Positions 18,111-28,368 of a DNA stretch of 64,000 nt are shown here, piece after piece. The first letter of the stretch is position 1; every line of letters begins with the position of its first letter. Where the stretch lies: positions 1 through 64,000 of the forward strand of contig JADGRA010000051.1 in the NCBI GenBank assembly GCA_017881265.1. Direction: 5' to 3'. This DNA is from Myxococcaceae bacterium (lineage in GTDB: Bacteria; Myxococcota; Myxococcia; Myxococcales; Myxococcaceae). The translations under genes and the position numbers were made by a program. A model generated the notes under the pieces. It was not told the DNA's origin, searched no databases, and saw only the letters and a list, made by a program, of their open reading frames with translations.

Positions 18111-18958
18111 TCAGCCGGCCCCTGGCTTCCCGGCGCGGAGCGCGTGCGCGAGGGCTTGCGCCGCGCGGCCCTTTCGGTTGAGCGCCGGGGCAAGGGCGGA
18201 CGCCAGGCCGGGCCAGACGGTGACGAGGCGCGCCAGGGCCCCCGGTGGAAGGGCAGAGTCGCCTCCAGCGGGCGGTGGGGGAGGACCTTTTCCAAAAGGA
18301 CGCGGTGAATGTCCTGCACCGTCAGGGGGCGGCTCCCGGAGAAGGTGAGGGCGGCCTCGGGGTAGTCCACCTGCAACTCCAGCATGGGCGTCTGCACGGC
18401 GTCTGGGAGCACCACCGTCACCGCGACGCCATGCGGCTTCAGCTCCTGGGCCGAGGCCAGGGAAAAGGCGCGCACGGCAAATTTCGTCGCGCTGTACAGC
18501 GTCAGCCCGGGCACCGGCGCCAGCGAGGCCAAGGAGCCGAAATTGACAATGTGCCCCTGCCGCTGCGCGACGAAGTAACGCCCCAGGGCGCGTGTCCCGT
18601 GCACGACGCCCTTCAGGTTGGTGTCAACGTGCTTGTCCACCTCCGCGGCGTCCGCCTCCCAGCCGGCCCCCGGCTTCAGGTAGGCGGCCACGTTGAGGAG
18701 GACGTTCACCCGGCCGAAGCGTGCCAGCGCCGGGCCCAGGGCCGCCTCCCAGTCGGCGGGCACACGCACGTCGAAGGGATGGCAAAGCACCGCCTCCTCG
18801 GCCCAGCCATCCTCCACGCGGGCACGCCCAAGGCCTTCGGCGTTCACGTCGGCGGCAAGCACGCGGTGCCCGGCGGCCGAAAGGGCGCCGGCCAGGTGCC
18901 GGCCGATGCCGCTGGCCGCCCCGGTGAGGAGAAACACCTGCGTCAGGGACTCCGTCAT
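18111..18958 (-). pseudogene. Short-chain dehydrogenase/reductase with a frameshift near its 3' end
   Basis: NAD(P)-dependent SDR. The ATG at 18958 overlaps the stop of the upstream small gene (ATGA). Motifs: cofactor loop TGAASGIGRHLA, NVAAYLKPGAG (in place of NNAG), catalytic Ser in NFGSLASLAPV and Tyr/Lys in YSATKFAVRAFS. The frame is normal to HRGP at 18239-18243, a run of five C on the plus strand. There the coding frame appears to shift by one base: the shifted frame reads GALARLVTVWPGLASALAPA and stops sensibly at 18111. The uncorrected frame runs to 17972 through unrelated residues and overlaps the convergent barrel gene. It is either a real frameshift or a homopolymer error; the catalytic core is intact. 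Confidence 0.7.
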
Positions 18959-19254
18959 GGGGCCCACGGCCAGCGCGCGTGAAACCACTTCTCCGTCCGC
19001 CGGGCGAAGGTCTGCACTTCTGCGTCCGGTGGCGTCGCGCCAAAGCGCAGGGGCAGCTCGGCCGCAAGCCAGGCGGCGGCCTCCTCCGGCCCCGCGCCTG
19101 CGTCCAGGCGGTGGATGAAGGGAAACAGCAGCTGGAAGTACTCCTCCTGGGGCCCGCCGGCCGCCACCAGGCCCACCGGGTCCCAGTCCACCAGCTTTTC
19201 CTGGAGTTCGTCGTGGGCCTGCTTCCAGTCCTGCTTGCTCTGTAGCGAAGGCAT
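18955..19254 (-). CDS. Conserved-looking small hypothetical protein
   Basis: 99 residues with a very good ribosome-binding site (AAAGGAGG, 12 bases before the ATG). Sequence is amphipathic helical with several aromatic residues (DWKQAHDELQEKL, EEYFQLLFPFIHRLD, KWFHARWPWAP) and no membrane segment. Its stop overlaps the SDR start, and it lies 39 bases after the M3 peptidase gene, so the three probably form one minus-strand operon. I do not recognise a family. Confidence 0.6.
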   Translation of the reverse strand: MPSLQSKQDWKQAHDELQEKLVDWDPVGLVAAGGPQEEYFQLLFPFIHRLDAGAGPEEAAAWLAAELPLRFGATPPDAEVQTFARRTEKWFHARWPWAP

Positions 19255-19293
19255 GTGGCCACTGCCTCCTTTGCGGGGGTGGCCCCGCGTATT

Positions 19294-21213
<1,920 letters not shown>

Positions 21214-21258
21214 GGGGTTGTCTTCTACCGCGGACGCTAGCAGGCGGCCCCGGAACAC

Positions 21259-21284
21259 TTGCAGGGGAAGTTGCGCGTTATAAA
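21259..21284 (+). promoter_or_regulatory. Weak promoter candidate for ribE
   Basis: TTGCAG (21259-21264) and TATAAA (21279-21284) lie in the 105-base divergent gap before ribE. The -10 is good, but the spacer is only 14 bases, so either the true -35 is elsewhere or the match is fortuitous. No FMN riboswitch sequence is present. Confidence 0.3.
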
Positions 21285-21318
21285 TGAGTGCGCAGGCCGC
21301 TCCCGACTTCCACCTTCC

Positions 21319-21963
21319 ATGTTCACCGGGCTCATCCAGGACGTCGGCGTCGTCGAGCGGGTGCAGCCCGGCGCCACCACGGACGTGTGGGTGCGGACGG
21401 CGCTGGGCGCGGAAGGCTTCGCTCTCGGCGAGTCCATCGCCGTCGACGGCGTCTGCCTGACGGTGGTGGAGCGTTCCGCCACCACCTTCCGGGTGCAGGC
21501 CGGGCCGGAGACGTTGCGGCGCACCACCCTGGGCGCGCTGCAGGCGGGGGCCCGGGTGCACCTGGAGCGGGCGCTGCGGCTGTCCGACCGGCTGGGTGGG
21601 CACCTTGTCCTCGGGCACGTGGACGCCGTCAGCACGGTGCTGTCCAGCCGTCCGGAAGGTGGGGCGGTGGTGCTGGACGTCAGCCTGCCCGAGGCCCTGG
21701 CCCAATTCTTCATCGAGAAGGGTTCCGTCGCCCTGGACGGCGTCAGCCTCACCGTCAACCGCCTCGGCGCGCAGGACTTCTCGGTGGCCCTCATCCCGGA
21801 GACACAGGCCCGTACCACCCTGGGACACAAGTCCGCCGGGACCCGGGTGAACGTCGAGGCCGACGTCATCGGCAAGTACGTGGCCCGCCTGGTGCGCCCT
21901 GGCGCGGGCGGCGGCCTGTCGTTGGACGTGTTAAGGGCAAAGGGTTTTGGCGTGGCGGAGTAA
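21319..21963 (+). CDS. ribE: Riboflavin synthase (alpha chain type)
   Basis: Dismutates two 6,7-dimethyl-8-ribityllumazine molecules to riboflavin. 214 residues, built of two homologous barrels. The N-terminus MFTGLIQDVG is diagnostic, with SIAVDGVCLTV in the first repeat, the corresponding GSVALDGVSLTVN in the second, and GHLVLGHVD between them. It begins the ribE-ribBA-ribH-nusB run. Confidence 0.97.
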   Translation: MFTGLIQDVGVVERVQPGATTDVWVRTALGAEGFALGESIAVDGVCLTVVERSATTFRVQAGPETLRRTTLGALQAGARVHLERALRLSDRLGGHLVLGHVDAVSTVLSSRPEGGAVVLDVSLPEALAQFFIEKGSVALDGVSLTVNRLGAQDFSVALIPETQARTTLGHKSAGTRVNVEADVIGKYVARLVRPGAGGGLSLDVLRAKGFGVAE

Positions 21964-21983
21964 GCCCCCTCTAGGGAGTCTTG

Positions 21984-23165
21984 ATGGCGCGGCGTCTGGA
22001 AGAGGTGGGCAGGATCGCGCTCGTCGAGCGCGCCCTGAGCGACATTCGCAAGGGGAAGATGGTTGTCCTGACCGACGACGAGGACCGCGAGAACGAGGGC
22101 GACCTGGTCATGGCCGCTGCCAAAGTGACGCCGGCCGCCATCAACTTCATGGCCACCCATGGCCGGGGCCTAATCTGCCTTTCCCTCACCGACGACCGGC
22201 TGCGCCAGCTCAACCTGCCCCTGATGGTGCATGACAACACCTCGCCCTTCGGCACCGCCTTCACCGTCTCCATCGAGGCGGCCCGGGGCGTCACCACCGG
22301 CATCTCCGCCGCCGACCGCGCGCGCACCATCCAGGCCGCGGTGGCCCCGGACGCCAAGCCGGGGGACCTCGTCCGTCCGGGGCACATCTTCCCGCTGCGG
22401 GCGCGCGAGGGCGGGGTGCTGGTGCGCACCGGCCAGACGGAAGGTTCCGTGGACCTCGCCCGCCTGGCGGGCCTTCCGCCCGCGGGCGTCATCTGCGAGG
22501 TGATGAATCCCGATGGCAGCATGGCCCGCCGGCCGGAGCTGCTGCGCTTCACCCGCCGGCACCGCCTCACCCTCCTGTCCGTGGCGGACCTCATCCGCTA
22601 CCGGCTGCAGCACGACCGCCTGGTGCGCCGCGTCGCCTCGACGGTGCTGGAACGGGCCGGGCAGGGCAGCTGGCAGGCGCATGCCTACGCCAGCGACGTG
22701 GACGGCGCGGTGCACGTGGCCCTGGTGAAGGGGGACGTCACCGGCACCAGGCCCGTCTTGACGAGGGTGCACCGGGCCTGCCCGGTGGGGGACGTCTTCC
22801 GCAGCGTCGCCTGTGACTGTGGCGCCCAGCTGGAGGCCGCCCTGTCGGCCATCGCCGAGGCGGGGCGGGGGGTGCTGGTGTACCTGCGGCGGGACGAGCC
22901 GGCGGCGCAGGCGCTGGAGTGCACCCACAAGGTGTCGGCCGAGGCGCGCTCCGCCAGCTCCGACGACCGGGGCCGGCTGCGCGAGTTCGGCATCGGCGCG
23001 CAGGTACTGAAGGACCTAGGCCTGCGCCGGCTGAAGCTGCTCACCAACAACCCGAAGAAGATTGTGGGCCTGGAGAGCTACTCCCTGGAGATTGTCGAGC
23101 AGGTGCCGCTGGGCGGGAGCGCCCCGGCACCGAGGCGTGCCCTGGCACGCGTCCGCGCCCGGTAG
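21984..23165 (+). CDS. ribBA: 3,4-dihydroxy-2-butanone-4-phosphate synthase with degenerate GTP cyclohydrolase II domain
   Basis: 393 residues from the ATG at 21984 (GGGAG 5 bases before the adjacent in-frame TTG). The RibB half is intact: [41 protein letters not shown]. The C-terminal half is GTP cyclohydrolase II-like and keeps the zinc cysteines ([21 protein letters not shown]) and the tail [14 protein letters not shown]. The catalytic loop normally reading QEGRGIGL is absent: after VLVYLRR comes [16 protein letters not shown], with no frameshift. So RibB activity is expected and RibA activity doubtful. This resembles the described RibBX arrangement, in which a separate RibA supplies the first step. 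Confidence 0.9.
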   Translation: MARRLEEVGRIALVERALSDIRKGKMVVLTDDEDRENEGDLVMAAAKVTPAAINFMATHGRGLICLSLTDDRLRQLNLPLMVHDNTSPFGTAFTVSIEAARGVTTGISAADRARTIQAAVAPDAKPGDLVRPGHIFPLRAREGGVLVRTGQTEGSVDLARLAGLPPAGVICEVMNPDGSMARRPELLRFTRRHRLTLLSVADLIRYRLQHDRLVRRVASTVLERAGQGSWQAHAYASDVDGAVHVALVKGDVTGTRPVLTRVHRACPVGDVFRSVACDCGAQLEAALSAIAEAGRGVLVYLRRDEPAAQALECTHKVSAEARSASSDDRGRLREFGIGAQVLKDLGLRRLKLLTNNPKKIVGLESYSLEIVEQVPLGGSAPAPRRALARVRAR

Positions 23166-23185
23166 TGCAAACTGAAGGAACGTCC

Positions 23186-23668
23186 ATGTCCCCCGTCTTC
23201 GAAGGCCACTTCATCGCCCCCAAGGGGCGTTTCGCGCTGTGCGTCTCGCGCTGGAACGGCCCCATCACCGAGCAGCTGCGGGCCGGGGCCGAGGATGCCC
23301 TCGTCCGGCATGGCGTGGCCCACGGGGACGTCGACGTCTACAAGGTGCCGGGGACCTTCGAGTTGCCCGGGCTGGTGCGCCGGCTGGCGGAGGGCGGCCA
23401 GTACGTCGGGGTGGTGGCGCTCGGCTGCGTCATCCGCGGGGGAACGCCGCACTTCGAGTACGTGGCCTCCGAGGCGGTCAAGGGCATCGGCCAGGTGGCC
23501 CTGCAGGCCGGCTGCGCCGTCACCATGGGCGTCCTCACCTGCGACACCGTGGAGCAGGCGGTGGACCGCGCGGGGATGAAGTCCGGCAACAAGGGGGCCG
23601 AGGCGGCCATGGCGTGCCTCGAGATGGTGAACCTCTACGCGCGGCTCCACCCCGCCAAGAAGCGGTAG
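23186..23668 (+). CDS. ribH: 6,7-dimethyl-8-ribityllumazine synthase
   Basis: Condenses the RibB and RibD products to lumazine; assembles into pentamers or capsids. 160 residues. Substrate loop SRWNGPITEQL, KVPGTFELP, and the catalytic histidine in the GGTPHFEYVASEA segment, all in register. nusB starts 2 bases after its stop, the usual pairing. Confidence 0.97.
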   Translation: MSPVFEGHFIAPKGRFALCVSRWNGPITEQLRAGAEDALVRHGVAHGDVDVYKVPGTFELPGLVRRLAEGGQYVGVVALGCVIRGGTPHFEYVASEAVKGIGQVALQAGCAVTMGVLTCDTVEQAVDRAGMKSGNKGAEAAMACLEMVNLYARLHPAKKR

Positions 23669-23670
23669 CC

Positions 23671-24102
23671 ATGGGGGCCCGGCGCACCGGACGCGAGCGC
23701 GCGCTGCAGGCGCTTTACCAGCTGGAGATGGGCTCGCTCGAGCCCGAGGCGGCCCTGGAGATGGCCTGGGCCTCGGCCCCCGAGGAGGAGGGGACGGCCA
23801 AGGCCCAGGCCGACGCGCGCGCCTTCGCGCGCGAGCTGGTGGAGGGTGTGGGCGGGCACCGCGAGGAGATTGACCGCCTCATCGAGGAACACAGCCATAA
23901 CTGGCGGCTGGACCGCATGGCGCGGGTCGACCGCAGCGTCCTCCGGGTGGCCGTCTACGAATTGCGCTTTCGCGAGGACATTCCCAAGAAGGTGACGTTG
24001 AACGAGGCGGTGGAGCTGGGCAAGCGCTACGGGACCGAGGAGTCCTCGGCGTTCATCAACGGCGTCCTGGACCGGATTGCGCTGGCGGTGGGAAAGGCAT
24101 GA
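23671..24102 (+). CDS. nusB: Transcription antitermination factor NusB
   Basis: All-helical RNA-binding protein acting with NusE (S10) in rRNA antitermination. 143 residues. The Arg-rich N-terminal helix (GARRTGRERALQALYQLEMG), the DRMARVDRSVLRVAVYEL core and the closing NEAVELGKRYGTEESSAFINGVLDRI are canonical. The stop overlaps the next start (ATGA). Confidence 0.96.
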   Translation: MGARRTGRERALQALYQLEMGSLEPEAALEMAWASAPEEEGTAKAQADARAFARELVEGVGGHREEIDRLIEEHSHNWRLDRMARVDRSVLRVAVYELRFREDIPKKVTLNEAVELGKRYGTEESSAFINGVLDRIALAVGKA

Positions 24103-24584
24103 GCAGCGTCAGCACCCACGAGTTGTCGCTGGAGACGCTGGACGGCCTCGACTCGGTGGACACGCTGTGCCTCTTCGTCGCCGAGGACGAGCGTCCCTTG
24201 AAGGGTGTCTCGGGCCTCTCCGACTGGCGGCTGTGCGGGCAGCTGTCGCGGCTGCTGGTGGACGGCTTCTTCTCCGGCGCGGCGGACGACTCGGTGCTGC
24301 TGCCGTCCGGGGGACGCATCGGCCCAGGGCGGATTGTGGTGTTTGGTCTGGGCCGGCGCGAGGCGCTGTCCGACGGGCCGGCGCTGGGGGCCCGCCTGGC
24401 GGCCGCCGGGGCCGTCCTCGACCGCGCCGGAGCGGTCTCGGTGGCGCTGGAAGTGCCCGGCGCCGGACAGCTTCCCGACGGCGAGCGGCTGCGCGCGCTG
24501 CGGACGGGCTTCCTGCCCGCCTTCCACGGCCGGCATGTGGCAGTGCTGGGCAGCAAGGCCTTCCAGCAGCTGCTCTCGGACTGA
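24099..24584 (+). CDS. M17 peptidase N-terminal-domain protein (no catalytic domain)
   Basis: 161 residues resembling the N-terminal alpha/beta domain of leucyl aminopeptidases: LCLFVAEDERPLKGVSGL, GRIGPGRIVVFGLGRR, LEVPGAG. The C-terminal M17 catalytic domain, which holds the two metals, is absent, so it is not a peptidase. Overlap with nusB by 4 bases indicates co-translation. The same frame continues after the stop into a DUF1345 remnant, but that is unrelated sequence. The stand-alone N-domain is probably a ligand- or protein-binding module; function unknown. Confidence 0.7.
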   Translation: MSSVSTHELSLETLDGLDSVDTLCLFVAEDERPLKGVSGLSDWRLCGQLSRLLVDGFFSGAADDSVLLPSGGRIGPGRIVVFGLGRREALSDGPALGARLAAAGAVLDRAGAVSVALEVPGAGQLPDGERLRALRTGFLPAFHGRHVAVLGSKAFQQLLSD

Positions 24585-24599
24585 GTCGCCGCTCGGCCC

Positions 24600-24776
24600 T
24601 GCCTGCTGGACTTCGCCTACTTCTCCTTCACGGTGGGAATGACGTTTCAGGTGTCGGACGTCATCGTCACCAGCACTGCGATGCGTCGCACGGTGCTGGG
24701 ACAGGGAGTGCTCTCCTTCGCGTACAACACGGCTGTCCTCGCTTTCTGCCTGCAGCTCATTTTTGGAGCGCTGTAA
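24600..24776 (+). pseudogene. C-terminal remnant of a DUF1345 membrane protein
   Basis: From 24603 the frame reads LLDFAYFSFTVGMTFQVSDV and continues through TSTAMRRTVLGQGVLSFAYN to LAFCLQLIFGAL and a TAA at 24774. This is the conserved C-terminal end of DUF1345 (four- to five-TM) proteins, which are normally about 200-230 residues. There is no start codon with a ribosome-binding site and the upstream part is missing, so it is a relic left by a deletion whose other edge is the preceding gene. Confidence 0.65.
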
Positions 24777-24865
24777 GGGGCGGCGGGCCTCCCCCGGTGG
24801 TGGGTGTGGACGGCTGGGGCCGCGTGTCTGCTAGCGTGGGCAAAGGCGTCTGGCCGTGAAGGGAA

Positions 24866-25240
24866 ATGGGTTACAAGGTTCTCATCGTCGAGGACTCCGA
24901 GGCGTCGCGGGACTACCTGGCGACGGCGGTGACGTCCTTCGACGGGGTTGAAGTCGTCACCACGGACCGGGGCTTCGAGGCGCTCAAGCTTTTGCCCCTG
25001 CACCGCTTCGACCTCATCATCACCGACATCCAGATGCCGGACATCAACGGGTTGGAGCTCATCAACTTCGTCAAGAAGAACCCCAACTACCGCCACACCC
25101 CTCTCTTCATCGTCACCGCCGAGGGGCGCGAGCAGGACCGGGCGCGCGGCCTGGCGCTGGGGGCAGCGGAGTACCTGGTGAAGCCGGTGAAGGTGGAGGA
25201 CTTGGTGGGGCTGCTCCGGCGCTACCTCGAGCTCGCGTGA
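24866..25240 (+). CDS. CheY-like single-domain response regulator
   Basis: 124 residues, receiver domain only. Acidic pocket Glu9-Asp10 (IVEDSEAS), phosphoacceptor Asp54 (IITDIQMPDING), the conserved Thr in IVTAEGREQ and Lys in YLVKPVK. Its stop overlaps the CheA start (GTGA). It is the first gene of the chemosensory cluster. The output target is not encoded next to it, so it could act on motility or on gene expression elsewhere. Confidence 0.93.
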   Translation: MGYKVLIVEDSEASRDYLATAVTSFDGVEVVTTDRGFEALKLLPLHRFDLIITDIQMPDINGLELINFVKKNPNYRHTPLFIVTAEGREQDRARGLALGAAEYLVKPVKVEDLVGLLRRYLELA

Positions 25241-27315
25241 GTACCGACCGGCCGCTGTCGGACTTCGTTGCTGAAGCGGTCGAGACGGCCGAGGCCCTCG
25301 GCCGGGAGCTGCTGCGCCTGGACGCCTCCGCCGACGGCGAGCCGTCCCCGGCCATCCTCAACGCTGTCTTCCGGCACGCCCACTCCTTGAAGGGACTGGC
25401 TGCCCTGTACGGCCAGGCCACCATGGCGGACCTGGCCCACACCACCGAGGACCTCCTCGACCGGCTGCGGCTGGGGCGGCTGCGGCTGCGCGAGCCGGTG
25501 GTGGACGCGCTCAGCGAGGCGGTGGAGTTGCTGCAGCGGCTGGCGGTGGCCGCCGAGTCCGGCCTGGACGCCCATTTGCAAACGGCCGTGGACACGCTGC
25601 TGTCGCGCGTGCACCAGCTCGCCCAGGTACCGGAGCGCGTCAGCCCGGACCTCCTGCAGCGCTTGGAACTTTCCCCGGACGTCCGCGGCGTGCTGACCGA
25701 GTACGAGGAGCACCGCCTGCGGGAAACCCTGCGGCGGCGCGCCCTCGTCTGGCGCTTCAGCGTGCGCTGGCCGCTGGAGGACTTCGACAAGCACCTGCCG
25801 GCCCTGGTGGAACGTCTGGCCCCCTACGGGGAAGTCATCGCCACGCTGCCCGGCCACGCGGTGGATGACCCCACCGCCATCTGCTTCGAGTTGTTGATTG
25901 GCTCCGCGGCCGGCGAGGAACGGCTGGCCGCCGCCCTGGCCCCGGACCGGGGGGCGTTGTCGGTGGTGCCCTTCCGCAAGCGCCGCTCGCGCGTGGACCT
26001 GGCGCAGCTGGCCGGGCGGCAGGAGCGCCCGGCCGAGGTGGAGGCCGCCCCGCCGGCGGCGGAGGTCGAGGGCCCGCTGCGCGGCAGCAGCCGGACGGTG
26101 CGTGTCGACATCGAAAGACTGGATGAGATGATGAATGCGGTGGGGGAGCTGCGCCTCATCGCCGCCAACCTCCAGCGCCTGGCCGACGGGGCGACCGCCC
26201 CGGGCGTCCTGCAGCTGCCCCGGGCTTTCGGGGCCGACCTGCTGAAGGACCAGCGGCAGATGGCGCGACGACTGGACGCACTGCAGTCCGGCCTCCTCGC
26301 GGCGCGCATGGTGCCGCTCGACCAGGTGTTCGAGCGGCTGCAGCGCCTGGTGCGCCGGGTGGCGCGCGAGGCGGGCAAGGAACTCGAGCTCCTCACGCGC
26401 GGCGGGGACGTGGAGCTGGACAAACTGATTGTCGAGCAGCTTTCGGACCCGCTGATGCACCTGCTCCGCAACGCCATTGACCACGGCATCGAGACGCCGG
26501 CCGAGCGCGAGAAGGCGGCCAAGACCCGGCGCGGTCGCCTCACCCTCACCGCGCGGCCCTCCGGCGCGCACGTCGTCATCGAGGTGCGCGACGACGGGCG
26601 GGGCGTCAACACCGCGCGGGTGCGGGAAGTGGCCCTGGAGCGCGGGCTCCTCACCCCGGAGCAGGCGGCGGACGCCTCCCCCCGGTCGCTGCACCGGCTT
26701 CTCTTCACGCCCGGCTTCTCCACCGCGCGCAGCATCAGCTCGCTGTCCGGCCGGGGCGTCGGGCTGGACGTCGTCCACACCAACCTGGCGCGGCTGTCCG
26801 GCGTCATCGACGTGGAGAGCGTCTCCGGCCTGGGGACGTGCTTCCGCCTCACCCTACCGCTCACCCTGGCCATGGTGCGGGGTTTGATTGTGCGGGTCAG
26901 TGGCCGCACCTACGCCATCCCCCTCAACGGCGTGGTGGAGATTCTGGCGCTGGGCCCGGAGGCCGTGCACACCCGCGGCGGGCGCGAGTCCATCCTGGTG
27001 CGCGGCACCGCGCTGCCCCTGGTGCGGCTGGCACGCCTCTTCCGCCTGCCCGAGGTGGAGCTGCAGCGAAGAAACGTGGTGGTGGTGGGGCTGGCCCAGG
27101 AACGCCTGGGGCTGGCCGTGGATGAGTTGCTCGGCCAGGCGGACATGGTGACCAAGCCCCTCGGAGAGCGCCTCGCCCGGGTGGAGGGCATCGCCGGCGT
27201 GGCGGACCTCGGCAACCGGCGCACCGTGCTGGTGCTGGACGTGGCGGCCCTCATTGGGGAGGCGCTGCATGCGCCCGGCCCCGGCGCCGACGCGCGCCTC
27301 GCCCTTCCCGAATGA
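25237..27315 (+). CDS. cheA: Chemosensory histidine kinase CheA
   Basis: 692 residues from GTG 25237. Domains in order: HPt with phosphoacceptor His49 (FRHAHSLKG); a variable regulator-binding linker; the dimerisation helices (RTVRVDIERLDEMMNAVGEL); HATPase with N-box LLRNAIDHGIE, G1 DDGRGVN and G2 GRGVGLDVV; and a C-terminal CheW-like domain ending in VLDVAALIGEA. All catalytic motifs are present. It overlaps both the upstream regulator and the downstream cheW by 4 bases. No methyl-accepting receptor, CheR, CheB or CheD gene is adjacent. Confidence 0.95.
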   Translation: MSTDRPLSDFVAEAVETAEALGRELLRLDASADGEPSPAILNAVFRHAHSLKGLAALYGQATMADLAHTTEDLLDRLRLGRLRLREPVVDALSEAVELLQRLAVAAESGLDAHLQTAVDTLLSRVHQLAQVPERVSPDLLQRLELSPDVRGVLTEYEEHRLRETLRRRALVWRFSVRWPLEDFDKHLPALVERLAPYGEVIATLPGHAVDDPTAICFELLIGSAAGEERLAAALAPDRGALSVVPFRKRRSRVDLAQLAGRQERPAEVEAAPPAAEVEGPLRGSSRTVRVDIERLDEMMNAVGELRLIAANLQRLADGATAPGVLQLPRAFGADLLKDQRQMARRLDALQSGLLAARMVPLDQVFERLQRLVRRVAREAGKELELLTRGGDVELDKLIVEQLSDPLMHLLRNAIDHGIETPAEREKAAKTRRGRLTLTARPSGAHVVIEVRDDGRGVNTARVREVALERGLLTPEQAADASPRSLHRLLFTPGFSTARSISSLSGRGVGLDVVHTNLARLSGVIDVESVSGLGTCFRLTLPLTLAMVRGLIVRVSGRTYAIPLNGVVEILALGPEAVHTRGGRESILVRGTALPLVRLARLFRLPEVELQRRNVVVVGLAQERLGLAVDELLGQADMVTKPLGERLARVEGIAGVADLGNRRTVLVLDVAALIGEALHAPGPGADARLALPE

Positions 27316-27890
27316 GAAGCGGGCCGGACTCCCCGCTGGCGCCGTCCCTGCAGGCGCGCCTCCGGGCCTTTCGCTACCGGCCGGACGAGGACATCTCCGG
27401 GCTGTTGCTTCCGGAGGCGGGCGAGCCGCCGGTGGCGGCGGCCCCGGCCGCCGAGGTCCCGCGGGAGTACCTCTCGTTCGAGTTGCAGGAGACGACGTAC
27501 GCGGTGCCACTCTCCGCGGTGCTGGAAATCCTCCGCGCCCGTCCCCTGGTGGAGATTCCGCGCGCCCGGGGCGCGCTTTTGGGGGTGGTGGACCTCCGCG
27601 GCAGCGTGACGCCGGTGTACGACTTGGCCTTCGGGCTTCTTTTGCGTCGGCAGCTGCGCAAGGTGGCTGGCCCGGAGGAGGAGTGCGAGAAGGTGCCGCG
27701 GGAGGCACGCATCCTCGTCGCCCGCACCGCAGCGGGTCCGGCCGGAATGTGGGTGGACAGGGTGCGGGACGTGGTGCGGCTACCGCCCAGCAGCGTGGAG
27801 GCAGTCTCCGGCGACGGACCGGTGGTGGGCCGCGCCCTGGTGGCGCAGAAGCCGCTGGTGCTGCTGGAGCTGGAGAAGGTGCCCCTCTAG
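27312..27890 (+). CDS. CheW-like coupling protein, first copy
   Basis: 192 residues. A 50-residue N-terminal extension (possible helix and Ala/Pro linker) precedes a CheW domain that opens with EYLSFELQETTYAVPLSAV, with the family loop LLGVVDLRGSVTPVYDLAF. The domain normally links receptors to CheA. The ATG overlaps the cheA stop. The extension is longer than in enteric CheW (167 residues). Confidence 0.85.
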   Translation: MRSGPDSPLAPSLQARLRAFRYRPDEDISGLLLPEAGEPPVAAAPAAEVPREYLSFELQETTYAVPLSAVLEILRARPLVEIPRARGALLGVVDLRGSVTPVYDLAFGLLLRRQLRKVAGPEEECEKVPREARILVARTAAGPAGMWVDRVRDVVRLPPSSVEAVSGDGPVVGRALVAQKPLVLLELEKVPL

Positions 27891-28355
27891 GTGAGGCCCG
27901 GGCGTCCAGAGGACGAGGTGTTGGAACTCTTCACCTTCGCGGTGGGGGCGCACCGCTACGCCGTGGACTTGGCCCGGGTGGACGAGGTGCTGCCGGACAC
28001 GCCGGTGCAGCCGGTGCCGGAGGCGCACGCCCCGGTCGAAGGCTGCATCCGGCTGCGGGGTGAGCGCGTGCCGGTGGTGGCGCTGCGCGCCGCCCTGGGC
28101 GAGTCAGCGGCCCCGGAGGGCAGCCGCCCTGGGCTTCTGGTGTGCTGGCTGGGCCGGCGCCGGGTGGCCTTCGCCATGGACGGGGTGGGGGGCGTGGTGC
28201 CGGTGGCCGTCAGCGCGGTGCGGGTGCCGGGCGCGGCCGAGGCCGTCCCGCGCGGGGTGGTGGCGGTGTGGGCCCAGCCGCCCGGGGTCACGCTGCTTCT
28301 GGACATGCTGCAGCTGCTGGGGGGGAAGTCGCCGTCCGTGCCAGGGAGAGGGTAG
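27891..28355 (+). CDS. CheW-like protein, second copy (divergent)
   Basis: 154 residues from a GTG that abuts the previous stop. Opening LELFTFAVGAHRYAVDLARVDEVL and the GCIRLRGERVPVVALRAALG turn identify a CheW domain, more divergent than the first copy. Two unequal CheW copies beside one CheA suggest coupling to two receptor types, or one copy working as a scaffold. No neighbours indicate the receptor. Confidence 0.78.
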   Translation: MRPGRPEDEVLELFTFAVGAHRYAVDLARVDEVLPDTPVQPVPEAHAPVEGCIRLRGERVPVVALRAALGESAAPEGSRPGLLVCWLGRRRVAFAMDGVGGVVPVAVSAVRVPGAAEAVPRGVVAVWAQPPGVTLLLDMLQLLGGKSPSVPGRG

Positions 28356-28368
28356 AGTCTTCCTCCAG

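Noticed and set aside
21214-21318. FMN riboswitch upstream of ribE
   Set aside because: The gap is only 105 bases and none of the conserved RFN element blocks is present.
24099-24776. M17 domain protein and DUF1345 remnant as one gene with an internal stop
   Set aside because: They share a frame by chance; the first has a complete domain and the second is the tail of an unrelated membrane family.
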